This document shows positions 11,115-24,440 of a stretch of DNA of 64,000 bases, in pieces. The translations under genes were made by a program, and so were the position numbers. The stretch comes from Onchocerca lupi (Eukaryota; Nematoda; Chromadorea; Rhabditida; Onchocercidae): contig JAOVVO010000043.1 in NCBI GenBank assembly GCA_028564675.1, forward strand, positions 171,795 through 235,794. The letters are read 5' to 3'. The notes beneath the pieces were generated by a model. That model worked only from the letters and a program-made list of their open reading frames with translations. It made no database searches and had not been told where the DNA came from. Numbering within the stretch: position 1 is the stretch's first letter; each line of letters opens with the position of its first letter.

Positions 11115-13779
11115 ATGGGTAAAACGAAACTAAAGAAAAAAGATGCACCAAAGAGAACTAATGTCATGCAAGGTAAGAGTTATGAAAATATCTTCTCAGC
11201 AATTGTGTTGAAATGAAGTATTGCCTGCGAATCTATTTTTTCATATTGTAGCTCTTCCATTCAATACTGATCGTGGACAGCACATTTTAAAGAATCCAGG
11301 CATTGTCAATGCTATTATTGAAAAGGTACGGATTCAGTTAAAAACGATATGTTTGGGTGTTCTTTCTATGAGTTTTTGAATATATTTTGAAATTTCGCTT
11401 TTTTAACTTGAAAATTGGTTAGAAATTCTTTATATGTGCTTCTGTATCTGGGATTGCTTTTTTTTCTAAAAATCAGTGCATAAGATTGAAAGTGAATCAG
11501 AATGAATCAGTAGCTTAATTAAAAATATATTGAAAAAGATAAAATATTCATTGAATAACAACCTAGAAACATCTTTTGTGATCATCTGTAAAAAGAAATT
11601 TATTTCGGAAGAGAGAAAATCAATGATATTAGTGATGTATTAATTTACGGTATGTTCTCATGAATCCTTTGAATTAAAAAAGTTGCTTTGAAAATTATTT
11701 TGGCTACTTTGACAGTCTTCAATCAAAGCAACGGATACTATTTTCGAAGTAGGATCTGGTACAGGTAATTTGACAGTTGCGCTTATGGAAAGAGCTAAAA
11801 AGGTGATTGCATGCGAGATTGATCGAAGAATGATCGCTGAATTAAAAAAACGAGTGATTGGAACGTGAGCGATTCCACTTGCAATATCATTTGATGCATA
11901 ATTGTTCTTTTTTTGTTTAGTTTTTTATATATTTTTTTTCCTAATATTAATGTATGAAATTGGTTGATACTTGAAAAAATAATAAATAGGCAAGTGATTT
12001 TTTCTTTATTAACTTATATTTTGCAATTTCTACAAAGCCTGCTCCATTTGATCCATCAAAAATATCTGATATAACAAGTGATTCTTGTAAACTTACATAG
12101 AATTTTAGCGAGTTTTATATATTTATCATTCTGATGCTTACAGATCACATCAGCAAAAACTGGAAGTGAAACAAGGAGATGTGGTTAAAATAGAATGGCC
12201 TTTTTTTGATGTGTGTATTGCTAATCTACCTTATCAGATCTCATCGCCTTTTGTATTTAAATTGTTATTGCAGCGACCTCTGCCTCGGTAATTTTTAAAA
12301 TATTAGATCGGAAGATGAACAGCGGACTTGTTTTAACATATTTTTCTCAAATAGAGAAGGAATTCCTAAGATTAAACTATGATGAGTAATTTCAGTTCTT
12401 TCAGTCTTTAAAATTTTAGTTCGTAGTTCCAGTAATATGCTTCAGGTATGCCGTATTAATGTTCCAGAAGGAGTTTGCAGATCGATTATTAGCAAAACCT
12501 GGTGATAAACTATACTGTCGATTAAGTGTGAATGTCCAGTTCCTTGCGCAGATAAGTATTTCTACTTTTTTCATTTGGAATTATGTCTCCTCACGACTAA
12601 ATTACCAATTGTTCAATTTTCTCAAATGAAAATTGTTTCAGCTTACTGTAGCTTGACTTTTGTAAATTTCAAGTTTTACTAAAGAACGATTCTTGTATGG
12701 TTACCTGTTATTTAACACTGCTAATTAGAACTTTCTTTTAGGTGGAACATTTAATGAAGGTAAAAAGAACAGAATTCCGACCGCCACCAAAAGTTGATTC
12801 AGCCGTCGTACGCATAGCACCGAGAAACCCTCCTCCTCAAATCAATTTTGAGGTTAATTTTTCCCTAACATCTAAAAATTATTTCATATATAGAGTAAAA
12901 ATCGTAAAAAAATTGATAATGCATAAGAGAATAATATATATGCTATGTATCAGTAAATAAGATCTACTAAACACAATTCCACTCTTATTCTTTATGTATA
13001 TCTTATTGTTGAGCATCTTGTTCGGTAGTGTAATATCAAAAAGATCTAATGTAGGGAGTGAAATAAGGCATTGCACTTCACAGCATTTTCCAGTAAAAAA
13101 TTCTCGATATCACTGAAAAATTGGGGAATTTATAGAAGATAAAATATGATGTATAGAATTCCATCAGCGATGTTGACTTCGTTTGATGAAGAATAGTATG
13201 ATATACAAAATATGATTTCTTATATTTAAAAAATGGTTTTTATATTTATATCTGTTTTATACTTTAATATGGTACGTATACGTAATTTACTCTTCTGACT
13301 TTAAAAGCGGAAATTTCACAAGTCATTAAATAAGCAGGAACATTGTTAAGTCAGCTAACACATTAAATAGTCAAAATTTTCAGGAATGGGACAATCTGCT
13401 CAGGATTGTTTTCCTTAGAAAGAATAAAACTTTACTGTCATTGTTTAAAAATAATCAAGTCTGTGATTCATTGGAAAAGAGCTATAAAGTTCTCTGCAGC
13501 ATCAAAAATAAAGTATGTTGATTTTACGTACTACCATTTAAGTCTGAAATTTTTGGTCATTTCTGAAATCAAATTTTTTTTGCTAAGAAACTATACTAAA
13601 CAGATATTGCATCGTAAATTTATTTTTAGGAAGTCGGAAGTCAATTTAACATGAAAGAAAAAGTGGAGCGCATTATTACAGAAAGCGGTTTTACGTCAAA
13701 ACGTGCAAGGCAAATGGATACAGAAGACTTCCTTTCATTGTTGCTGGTCTTCAATAAGGAAGATATACACTTTGTTTAA
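11115..13779 (+). CDS. dimt-1: 18S rRNA dimethyladenosine transferase (DIM1/DIMT1)
   Basis: SAM-dependent enzyme that dimethylates two adjacent adenosines near the 3' end of 18S rRNA during 40S maturation in the nucleolus. Eight exons (11115-11172, 11252-11325, 11716-11864, 12144-12287, 12446-12551, 12742-12852, 13384-13512, 13630-13779) give exactly 921 nt, 306 aa; human DIMT1 is 313. Seen: basic N-terminus, FNTDRGQHILKNP, SAM motif VGSGTGNLT (56-64), EIDRRM, catalytic NLPYQISSPF (121-130), RPPPKVDSAVVRI and the C-terminal domain to the TAA at 13779. ATG 11115 follows TTTCAG at 11101-11109, a probable trans-splice site. The intron 12552-12741 begins ATAAGT rather than GT; the phase and the LAQ/VEHLMKV joint leave no GT alternative. 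Confidence 0.96.
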
Positions 13780-14311
13780 TGAATTTTTATTAACATAGCA
13801 CAAAAATACATAGCAAATGCTGAATAATTTAGAAAATTCCAATGTTAGTTTATGTTGATAAATTTAAATCTTCATATTTCTGATGAACAGAAGTGTTCAT
13901 TTTATTCTGCGGGACATACCATCACTTGCTTTCCGTATTTGTATTATAAAACTTTCTTTTTTACTTTTTTTACAATTCTACCTTCGTTCATCTTGTTCGT
14001 AGCAAGAAAGAGGACTGACAAAAAAGGAAAAAAAACAAAGAAAAAATATCAGAAAAAATCGAGAATAATAATATAAGTTGAGTTGGAAGTGCCCAATATG
14101 TTTGTTGTTGCTGTGTCCTTAATTTGTAAAACTGCTTAAAAAGTACGAAGATCGTGATACTTCCTAAGATATATTATTAAAGTGAGCTTTTTGATTCATC
14201 AGCAATAGACATTGCAGAGTTAAATTTAGAAGGATGAAAAAACGTAAAATAAAAAAAGCTATAATAAAGTCAGTAATAAACCATTATTAAGCTTTTGCTC
14301 CACTTCTTCAA
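13780..14311. other. Convergent 3' intergenic region
   Basis: About 530 bp between the stops of DIM1 (plus) and RNase H1 (minus). It should hold both 3'UTRs. It is AT-rich with A-runs near 14028-14050, and I see no further gene. Confidence 0.6.
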
Positions 14312-16728
14312 TCATTGAGATTTGATTTGACGATAGCGAACTGCTCCTTCTCGGGCAAATTGGTCTGCTTTTTCATTTCCAAATATTCCCGCATGTCCAG
14401 TAACATGTTCGAAACGTACCTAGAATCATGCGATCGAATGCACATACAACGATTGGAATTTTGGAAACTTTTTTATATCTTCCAATATATGTATTTAACA
14501 AAAATTGTAAATTTAGCTATGCTATGAATATGTCTGGATTGTTTAAGATTCACTGTTTGTCGCCTGCATATAATCGCATAAGCTGAAAACATGTCATAAT
14601 GAACTGTCCATTAGTTATAGTGGCCATGTATTCTCATAAATATTACTTTGCCATAAGTTCATATTATGTAGGTATCTCGATCATTATTTTGCATTTTCGT
14701 GCAAGCATAAAATTGCAATTCTGGAGAAAAGTACTAAAGAAAAGATAATTAGTCTTAGCAGTTGTATTATTGAACTAATATTAATACGATGGATATAGAT
14801 TCGTGATTTCAAAATATATCTGACCACTTAATACACAGAAATATTTTTTGTATAGAAGAAAGAACGTATAAAATCTCTTATTCGCAACTAGAGCCATTTC
14901 ATGATAAATGCACAGTAATATACTATTATAGCGTTTTAGTCCAACTGGAGGATACATGGATTATTCACTTCCTAGTGCTAATAATATTTTGGTATTTTTA
15001 AAATATGTACTTACATTTATGTTTTCGAGTAAACTATCTAACTGAATAATAAGATCTTGATTCTTGACAGATGTGCCGTTTGATGTTTTCCAACCATTCT
15101 TTCGCCAGCCATGTATCCATAAATTCATCGTCTTCACCAGAAGATTGGAATCTGTGCGAACAATAAGTTGTTGATATCTTCGTTGAATTGCCTGGAAAAA
15201 ATGAGGCAAGCAATTTTTTCTTTTCTGAAGATTTGAAATATCGAGTTTTCACTTTTATATTATGTAAAACAACAAATATTAAAATTGAAATCCTACAGAT
15301 GCAGACTACCGTTTGTATAGCTCTTATAACTGCTGTAAGCTCGGCTCTATTATTTGTTGGTGGTCCATTAAGAAGTGGTTCAGAAATGTTATCAACATGC
15401 TGTTCGCCCCAATAAATCCCAATTCCAGCAGCTCCAACATAACCATTGGAGAGACAGGCACCATCTGTATACACAACAGGAACTCCTTCCCACATATTCT
15501 GCTCTTGAGAAGCTGACTGTAAGCTAAAAAATCAATTTGGTAATATTTCGCAAATTTACTCAAAATATAAGAAATTTTTGTAAGATATCAGAAGAGGGTA
15601 CTCTTTTATAATGTGTCCTGAAACAATGTAAGGATAATCCAGCGTCTTACTGATATTTACCAAAACTATTTAGGCATTCACTCCTAATAATGCTCTGACT
15701 CTTGTTTTCCAGCTTTTAAATGTCCTTTGAAACAAATCGAAGGTGCGAGCAATCAAATTTTCTATTCAATTTGTTAATTTATCGATATTTAATATCTAAT
15801 CTTTGCAGTGGTGTCTCATTGGTTTGCTAAGAGTTTAGCGATGCACACATCTAGCTCGCTAATCTTCAAGATCTAGACGATAATAATTATAACAAAACAT
15901 ACCATGGTGATTTTCGCAATTTTGTCGCTGAAGACAATTCAGATTGTGAACTTTTTCCATTTCCTATTCGATAAAAATGGATACAAAATTCCTGTTTGAT
16001 TTTCTCAACTTTTAATTTTATAAGATTATGAAAGAATGGGAGAGATATGTTTGTTACAGCATAATAGTTATTTTTTTTTTTTTTTTTGGAAGAGTTCCAC
16101 ACTGAATTTCTGTAGCAAATCTTTACTTTTTTTTTCTTAGTACTCTACTGCCTTGAGCACGGGATTTAATACATAGAAAGAGTTCCAAATCGAACTGCTT
16201 ATCGAATTGTCTCTTTTCTTTGAACCATAGAAAGATTTTGTAACTATTTTATGCATAAAGTCGAAGTTTATACCTGCATGATTAATAGTTCTATTTTGCA
16301 AAATGAAGCTGAGCGCATCACTTTCTGTGGCGAATTTTTTATATCTAAAAGTAATATTATTTTAAACTATCTTTAGATTATCTTGCAAATTTCTCTTCTT
16401 AAAGCACTTTTTTGATTTGCAGAAATTTTAATGCAAATAAAGAATGTTCGCATGCTCGTCACAAGTTGCAAATAAAGGCACTGTTACAACTATTCAACTA
16501 TTTAGCCAGAACCAAAAGTTGCTGAAATAAAGAAGTTTTACTATGATCTGAATGTTCTACGCAACAGCAATACTATAGTCGTTAATGCACATGTCATTTC
16601 AATAATTTAGATTGAAGAAACACTAGCCTGGCATTTCGAAATCCTTTTACTTGTCTTTCACATTCCGACCAGGTTTTGTAGACTCCAGTGCAGCGACCTC
16701 GAACAACAGCATAATAGCCAGCTTTCAT
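14312..16728 (-). CDS. RNASEH1: Ribonuclease H1 (hybrid-binding domain + catalytic domain)
   Basis: Cleaves the RNA strand of RNA:DNA hybrids (R-loops, mitochondrial primers). Six exons (16628-16728, 16274-16344, 15903-15963, 15310-15523, 15015-15191, 14312-14419) join in phase to 243 aa. Residues 4-55 form one viroplasmin-type hybrid-binding domain (YYAVVRGRCTGVYKTW ... YKKF). A short Ser-rich linker follows, then the RNase H fold with the complete DEDD set: D98 (YTDGAC), E139 (NNRAELTA), D163 (RTDSNL) and D227 (NEKADQFA), plus H217 on the mobile loop (VTGHAGI). All catalytic residues are present, so it should be active. No obvious mitochondrial leader is visible at this start, and an upstream in-frame ATG exists at 16785. 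Intron 1 uses a GC donor (CCAG/GCTAGT). The neighbour upstream on the same strand carries three more hybrid-binding domains. Confidence 0.95.
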
Positions 16729-17769
16729 CTCTAATTCTAAATACCAAGTATCATTGCAGCATAAAAACTGATTCAAATGAATCATCAGCCATTCAAAGAG
16801 TATTCTTCCGAAACAATAGTTATTAAATGACCAATTTTAAAACGAGGAAGTCCAATTTTAGAACTTCGTTCATGAAAATTTCGACTGCATTGGATCGCAA
16901 TAAATATATTCCTACTAGAAGTATAACAAGAATACCACTATTGCATGATTCCAAAAACTTTTTCATTTGAATAGGAAAACTAATTATTACCCAACAGTTA
17001 ATTTTAAAAGATCCATAGCGTATAACCTGGAAGTCCTAATTTCTACGACCTTAGTGGATTTCTGACATTGGAATAACGAAAGCACAATGTATGCCAGCTA
17101 TCATCAAAATAGAGAGTAGTCTATGTGATACCACAAATAGTTCGAGAATTTAGCAAAAAATTTATCTAACAATCATAGTAACAAATGTTTTTCAGTAAGA
17201 AAAGATGAACTGAGGATTGCAGGATATTTACCATTTACAATAATATTGTTAACATCACGTCAAATAGATGTATCAATAGAGAATTGTTCAAGAAAAAGGA
17301 AAATCAAAATGTTTTGCTGTTACCGAATGGCAGAATGAAGAGTAGAATAAAAAACAATTGCATCAAGAAACAGAAAAGCAAGTGCCAGCCGATATCAAAA
17401 CCTGGTCACTAATCAATTTCTAACAAAAAAGATAAACAAAAAAATAAATATGTCTATAAAGAAACATGAAGAAAGGTTTATTAGGAACAGTAAAGATATA
17501 TTAAAACAAGCTGTACAAAAATGCGTGAGAAAACAAGATAAACAACATTAAAGGAATATCTATTAGAATACCACCAATTTTTACCAATAAACTATAGAAC
17601 CCGTTAAAAAAAAATAAATCTTTCGCATTAGAAATTCTATTATTACACTTACAATCATTGAGAAAAAAACTCTTATTAAACACAAATATCAACAAAATCT
17701 ACCGAAAACAGTATCTGGAGATAAAATAATCGCATTAATGAAATATAAATTACAAGAACTTTCTCTTTT
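16729..17769. other. Spacer between two hybrid-binding-domain genes
   Basis: About 1.04 kb between the stop of the three-domain protein and the RNase H1 start, both on the minus strand. No exon is recognised. The spacing is long but not impossible for a nematode operon; the two genes could equally be independent or be alternative products of one locus. Confidence 0.5.
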
Positions 17770-19792
17770 TCAGGCATTTGCTTTAGCTTCTTTTTTTGCT
17801 GATTTTTCTTCAACACCATCTGTCACATCATCCGGACTATGAGCCCTCTTACGACCTTCTATAATTTTCAAATGCATTTTAAAATTGGAAATCTACCGTA
17901 TTCTGCAACAATTTAAGATGAATAGAAATTATCTCTGATAAATTTTTTGTGATGAATGATTTAAATGATTACCTGTTTCCTTAATATTTTTTTTTTCAAC
18001 AAACAACTTCGCATCTTCTTCATTGTCGAACTTCTTGAACTTGGCACCTTTAAAATCCTTCGTTGCCTCCTGGCATTCCTCCCATGTTTTGAATACACCA
18101 ATTTTATGACCATGTGCAACAGCATAGAATACTGGTCCTTTGTTAGTTTGCTGAAATTTGCAGAAATACAATAAATTTGCTTCCGAAATTACATTAGATA
18201 CAATAACAACACAGTGCTTCAAGAACAAAGAGAATATAGAAACATTAGTCGTGTGGATATTAATCAAGCAAGAATCGATGTTATCCTCGCCTCTTTCTTC
18301 TGCTCCATATTTTCCGTCTCTTTTACTTCTTTCTCATTGTTATCCGCTGGTGTATTATGTGCTTTTGATTCTGAAATTACTAATTACATACTCGATTTAA
18401 CAGTCATTTTGGCACGATATCATTAAATCATCTTGATTTCTTCTTGTTCTTTTCTATTTCTTTTTGTGTCCTCCATTTTGTTCCAATTTTAAATCCATTG
18501 GTTTGCTATATATGCTTCCTTCGTAATATCAGCAGCTTAATGATCCATACTGTTTGAACGCCATTTAATCAGTATCCAATCCATAAGGAATAATGAATAT
18601 GTTATGCAATTATTCTTCTCATCAGCACCTAGCTATATCGTGCCAAATTATTTTTCAAGAATCTCGATAAATTAAGAGCACCACACTACTCTGAAGCAAT
18701 CGTAGAATATTCTGAAACAGCAGTTACAAATGTTCCTAGAAAATATCAAATCCTAGAGAAAATGTAAATAAAAACAAAACCTTTTGGATTACCATCTTCT
18801 TCTCCATTCGAGTATTTCTTATAATAAGCTTTTGCTTCATCCAGTTTCTCGAATTTCTTGTACAGTGGCTGAGGATAATCAGCTATCTGGAAATCTATTG
18901 CACGGAGCAATTACAAAAAACATTGGACTAAATAAACCTTTAGAATTTTTATTGAAAAAAAAAGCACGAAAAACAATTTTTCATTCAATTTAAATAACAG
19001 AAGAAATGAAATATTTCTCTCACATGATTTTTAACTTCATTGTAGTCTGTAAAAATTCCTACAACTTTTCCTCGAGCAACTGCATAAAATTTATCCGCTT
19101 CCTCATTCACTTCCACTGAAATTTTACAAAACAAAATTTGAACCATTCATTGTTATTATCACTGAAGTAACCTTTGAAACCTATAAATCAAGAATATATG
19201 AAGTTCGAGCAGTCCTGAATACGAAAGAATACTCTGCAAAGATATTTTATGCATAAATTAATTTTTCAATACACAAGATATTGCAGTATTCGACAAAATA
19301 ATTATTTGCTAAAAGTTAACCTGAAATTGATAGTTAACATAACAACTAACATGAAATTCTTTCTGGTCGTCGGGCCTTTACGTATTCCTCAGCTTCCTCT
19401 TTAGTAGAAAATTTTTTATAAACTGGTTGAGGAAAATCTCTTATCTGGAAAACTGAACGAAATCTACTATGAAAGTTATGGAAATTTATTAACGATGATG
19501 AAGAGAAAGTCACAGTAAGACAAAATAATATTAGCTCATAAGACGAGTATCAATGGTTCCATGATTCAAAAAAGAAAATTGTCCAGTTTTGAATATTCTC
19601 TGATTTTCCAGTTTAACGCTGACTATAGCCTATTTAAAGTCAGTATAAAAAGTTGTATTTAGAAAAAATCATATAAAATGCTTTTGAAAGTGATAAATGC
19701 CAAATACAAGCCTGTTCTTGCACATCCGCCCACTTTTCATATACACCTGGTTTCTTGCCATGTCCCACCGCGTAGAAATTATGTTCGGCCAT
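17770..19792 (-). CDS. Protein with three RNase H1-type hybrid-binding (viroplasmin) domains, no RNase H domain
   Basis: Seven exons (19712-19792, 19351-19444, 19024-19115, 18793-18886, 18291-18370, 17973-18150, 17770-17858) fit one frame of exactly 708 nt, 235 aa. Three copies of the hybrid-binding fold are seen: FYAVGHGKKPGVYEKW ... PQPVYKKFSTKEEAEEYV (about 6-50), FYAVARGKVVGIF ... PQPLYKKFEKLDEAKAYY (68-113) and FYAVAHGHKIGVFKTW ... AKFKKFDNEEDAKLFV (155-198). An acidic Glu/Lys linker separates domains 2 and 3, and a basic tail (GRKRAHSPDD ... KSAKKEAKANA) could direct nuclear import. Domains 1 and 2 are each split by an intron at the same place, consistent with internal duplication. The family binds RNA:DNA hybrids or dsRNA; without catalysis I infer a binding or regulatory role. 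Two introns use GC donors (ACAG/GCTTGT, AGAG/GCGAGG). Confidence 0.92.
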
Positions 19793-21880
19793 TATCGTTT
19801 CTAAAAGGTTTTTTCAAAACAGTGAACATTTTTCAAGTCATGTATAATTAACAATAAGAAATATGACCGAATACATAAATACTACAAAAGATTCGTTTTT
19901 CTAAATGGAAATGTTGATGCAAAATGAAGAGAGTGCAATTTCACTGAAATTTTTCAAATCAAAATAATGCAAGTGAAATTTTTATAACAAATGCCTACAG
20001 CTGAAAATAATCAATCTTAACATGAAAAATTAAAATAGTCAATCTTTCACAAGTTTACGCTACCTTATAGTCTTATAATAAAGACAATTCTTCCAAAATC
20101 ACAGAATTGTTTTTCAGTTATGCTGAAGAATATAAGGAATGTTTTGATTAGTAAATGGTAGCAAAATTTCTCCGAATTAAGACTGCGGAAAGGACACAAA
20201 TACTGACTTTGCATTTTAATTATGACCAAGTTAATGGGAAAGTACCAGAGGAACAATTGTATAGCTCTCATGAGATCTACTTTGATGACTTTAAGATCAA
20301 TAAACAAAAAAAGGCACGAAGGAGATGTTGAAAAGTGAAACAAAATTAGAAGAATGACTCATAGCAAACAGAAATAATAAGATAGAACACTGCTATATTG
20401 AAACAGCAACACAGTCTCTGAAAAAGACTTCGAATGGAACATCACCGCCTTTCCATCCATTCAGCACCATCCCATCCCATCTAATCGAAATTTCTATTCT
20501 TGCCCTTCTCTATTTTACGTAGCAATTCTTTCTAAAATCAATTCAACCAAAAAATCGCTTTATGTATGTGCCAAAATTTCTCTCGATGCGCCGTGTGGGG
20601 AGAAGATCAGTGGAAGGAACAGATGAATGAATGAATTTATCGTCCAAGCTGAGAACGCATAAACCCTTCCTTCTCTTAATGTCCTCCTATTTCACCGTTC
20701 AATTCTCCTCCCCTCGCCTCCATTTTTTAGCAGTTAAAGCAAAACGATGTTCATTTTCGAGATGAACAAAAAAAAGCAAACTTGCAACACGTCTGCCCTT
20801 CACGTGCACTATCATCATGCACCGTCACCCTACCCCACATCTATTACTGTTATTATCGGGAACTAACCCTGAGAGTGCTGTTGCTTCTGCAGTAATACAG
20901 AGTCGTGCAACTATTATAAATAATAAATACTCGAATACCTTTATGATTAATATAGACTACGCTATACAATACAAGATACAGTTCCCCAACGCATCTCTTC
21001 AATATGAAACCACGACGTCATCATTAACTCAGCTATTTCATTTCATTCTCTTAAAAGTTAAACAGACAATAATATAGGCAGAAAAAGATGTTTATAAAGA
21101 TAGTTTGCATTTACAGATGCATGATAGATAAGAATGAGATATATTATCTCATTGTTACAATCAAAGTAGTCAAATCATGCACAAAGCTCTTTTGAAATGT
21201 TATAAAACCATATATTACACTCAATTGTCATGTCAATTACTAGTACTGAATTTGAATATTACTTAAAGTACAACATTGTTTACAATTTGAACATGTGAAC
21301 CAATTAAACAAATTATTCAAACCAATCTTCAACTTCAACTATCATTTGAAGGCCAACTACTGTCAGGAAACCGAAACGAAATTAATTATAATATAAATAC
21401 ATTCCACTAATCAATTATTATATTAATCATACTCATCATCCCTAAATTTCATCTTCCTATTCTATCACTAAGCACATATCTAACCCTCACCTTTGTCTCC
21501 CATCTTCCAGCTCTAGCTTTAATATTAAGACATTGCTTCTCATGATCATTTTCGCACAGTGACGCCCATCCCTACACCTCCACTATCCCATAAACCCCGC
21601 TTCCTCCTTTTTTCCCCTCAAAAGGTTTTTTATATTAACAAGGGTCATTATTCCTTTGGATCCGACACGAGACAGTCTGATCGCTTCCATTCCCGCTTCC
21701 TTTCAACCTGCTTTTATATTACTGGTCGCGCTGTAATATCGACTTAATTCTGTTTTCTGGATTATTCTGTAATCACTACTGGCTAAAGTACTCGTTATTA
21801 CATTTGTTGTTAATTATCCAAGTTGACCTCAACAAAAAGGTTATTCCCCAACAAATTTTCCTAAGAAGTTTCCGGAAATT
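19793..21880. other. Upstream region, no gene recognised
   Basis: About 2.1 kb. The stretch 20400-20800 is noticeably richer in C and T (CCATCCCATCCC-like runs, CTCCCCTCGCCTCC) and may be the promoter-proximal region of the minus-strand hybrid-binding-domain gene. 21559-21750 is similarly pyrimidine-rich. No open frame with splice context is supported. Confidence 0.5.
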
Positions 21881-24440
21881 CTCAATGAAATTTTTGATGC
21901 CACAGCCGAAAATAAAATGTCGAAAGCATAATCAAGATAGTTGAATCGGCCAAAAGGAAGATTGAGAAACTCATCAATGAAATTGGGGAGCTAAACTTAT
22001 TGCCACCGGATTTGCACCTGTCAAAGAACGAGCTACAACGTAAATACGAGGTCGAAGAAGAAATATCAAAGAGAAAACAGTGCGCCTTAGGCTTCATACA
22101 AGCACATTGAAGAAACAAACCGGACTGGTTAGAATATATCCAGAAGATTATGGATCAATAGAGAATAAAGGAAGAAGAGAATAAATGTGGGGAAATGATC
22201 GACAACAGTAAGGTATTCTAGACTTAATAAGTGAAACTAAAGAAACTATCATAATTTTAAATATCTATAATGATGATAATGAGTTAGTTCCATAAGAGAT
22301 AAAAAAGAATACTAAAAAATTCTACAACGTTCAACAAGTCAGTAAGATACGAAAGAATTACCCCACAAAAGAAATTTTTTTATATTACACAATCGTAAAT
22401 TTGCCACAGTTGCCATTAGCAACATTTGGTGGCGATCCAAAATCATGGAGACAATTTTGGGGCAGCAGTTCATCTCCAAAATATTCCAAATATTCATGAA
22501 TTGATTACTTGATGTATTGTCCCAAATATTCATAAATTGATTACTTGATGTCTTGTCTCAAAGGAGATGTTCTATTAACCATGAAAGGTTATGATATACG
22601 CTCCGGATAACTATGATGTCGTAAGGAAAATTTTAAAAGAAAAATATGGTAATTCTGCTATTATTAAAAAATTACTTTATAACGAATTACACTCAATCAA
22701 AAGAAATAATCGAGAGTGGAAAGCAACCATTGAAACAATGGAAAGAATTTTACAACTGGATGCTATAGATGAGTATACAAATTCTAAAATAGAAATCGTC
22801 ATTGAAAATAAATTGCTTGCACGGATATTGGACAAAGTGTATCAATTACAGACAGAACAAGAAATCGGTTAACAAACTAAGACAATTCCTGACAGAACTG
22901 GCGAAAAAAATGAAAAAATCATTAGATGTCAAACTCTTAGTGGGGAAGAACCGTTAAGGAAATTTAAAACAAAACGAGCCTCATATGCTACTAAGGGAGA
23001 AACATCGATCTAGTTACGTTAAAGCAATCTAAACAAAATCTTTAAGCTGACTACAGAATCTAAGAAAAATTCTATGGCTAATAAAGCTAAAAGATCCTGC
23101 GCGTTTTGCAACAAGTACCGTTGGAATAATCAATGCCATATTTATCTCAAGCTCAGACACCGATTAGAGTGTCTGAAAAAACTCAATCTGCACTAACTGT
23201 CTTCAAACAGGTCATGCAACAAGTGATTGCGATAAAAAGAAAGTTTCATGCTTCTATTGCAAAAATCTACACAGTACGACGCAATATCCTGGCAAAATAT
23301 AAGGAAGCTACCCAAACAGTGAAATCAAGTAAAGAAAAGTAGATTCGATTACAATAACAAATTCAATAATCGAAACTTTCATGCAAAGAAATTAATATAG
23401 TCAATCCAAAATATCCAGGAAAAGCATTAGCACTGTTTGAAATCGGTTCGCAACTATCCTTTTTATCTAAAGGTTTAGGAAATCGATTGAGACTTCAGAA
23501 AACCAAGGAAAAAGAACTAAAAATTGCTTCGTATGGTGATGAGACATCGAAAATTTGTTTTCTACCAAAGCAGAATTAGAAGAGAAAATTGGGAAAAAGA
23601 ATATAATATTGTTCGAGACAACTGCGATTAACTACTTGACAAATGAGTTACAAATAAAAATCTGGGCAAGAAAGAATTATTGATATGGGCAAAAAAAAAT
23701 TACAATTCATAAAACAACAATATCAATTAGTTGGTTTTAAGAGTCATTGGAAGCAACCTGATATGTTCGCTGGAGCCAACTACTTCTTCAAATTTATCCA
23801 ACTAAATAAGATTGAGAATTTGAAATCCGGATTCTCGTTACTTCACACCAAAGTTGGACCCATGATAGCTGAATAGAATACATGGATGGAATATATAATC
23901 ATAATTCAATATTCGTAAAATCCATTTGTATTGTTAATGCCACAAATATTCTATATAGAGACCACTAAAAGGCATTCAAGAACAATTTAGTGCCTGTGAT
24001 GATGAAAAGGCATTCGAACAATTTAAACAAAGTATCACTAGAGAAAAATTAATAAGTTTTGAGCTTACCTGTAAAACAACTGATTACAAGAGATATTAAG
24101 TCGTGAAATAATCAAGAACAGCTACAATCCAACTAATCGAAGAAGTGTCTCTCGATAAAAATCAGATTGGCATAATCCATTATTTGCTTCATCATGAAGT
24201 ATTAACACTAAGTAAATTCACAAAAAAATTGAGAAATGTTTACGATACAACAGCTCTTTCAAAGGAATGAAAAGTCTGAAAGATGTTTGTACTATGGATC
24301 AATAACATTCCCCGATTTAATCGGAGTTTTACTTAGATTTCGAATGATAAAAAATGGAATACTAGCTGATATTGAAAAGGCATTTCTCTAAATAGAATTA
24401 CATCCATCAGAGAGAAACTATACCCGATTTCTTTGATGAA
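21880..24440 (+). pseudogene. Decayed BEL/Pao gag-pol copy
   Basis: Ordered fragments parallel the 33-40.6 kb element: a gag N-terminal coiled stretch (about 21925-22110, ELNLLPPDLHLSKNELQRKY), gag core 22591-22872 (APDNYDVVRKILKEKYG ... ATIETMERIL), a zinc-knuckle remnant near 23080-23150, an aspartic protease piece (ALFEIGSQLSFLSK) near 23430-23480, the protease/RT linker (GANYFFKFIQL ... HTKVGPMIAE) at about 23775-23876, and the start of RT ending near 24420 (ILADIEKAFL). Multiple stops and frameshifts break every segment; the rest of pol is missing. No LTR could be assigned. It is older than the element at 33-40 kb. Confidence 0.85.
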
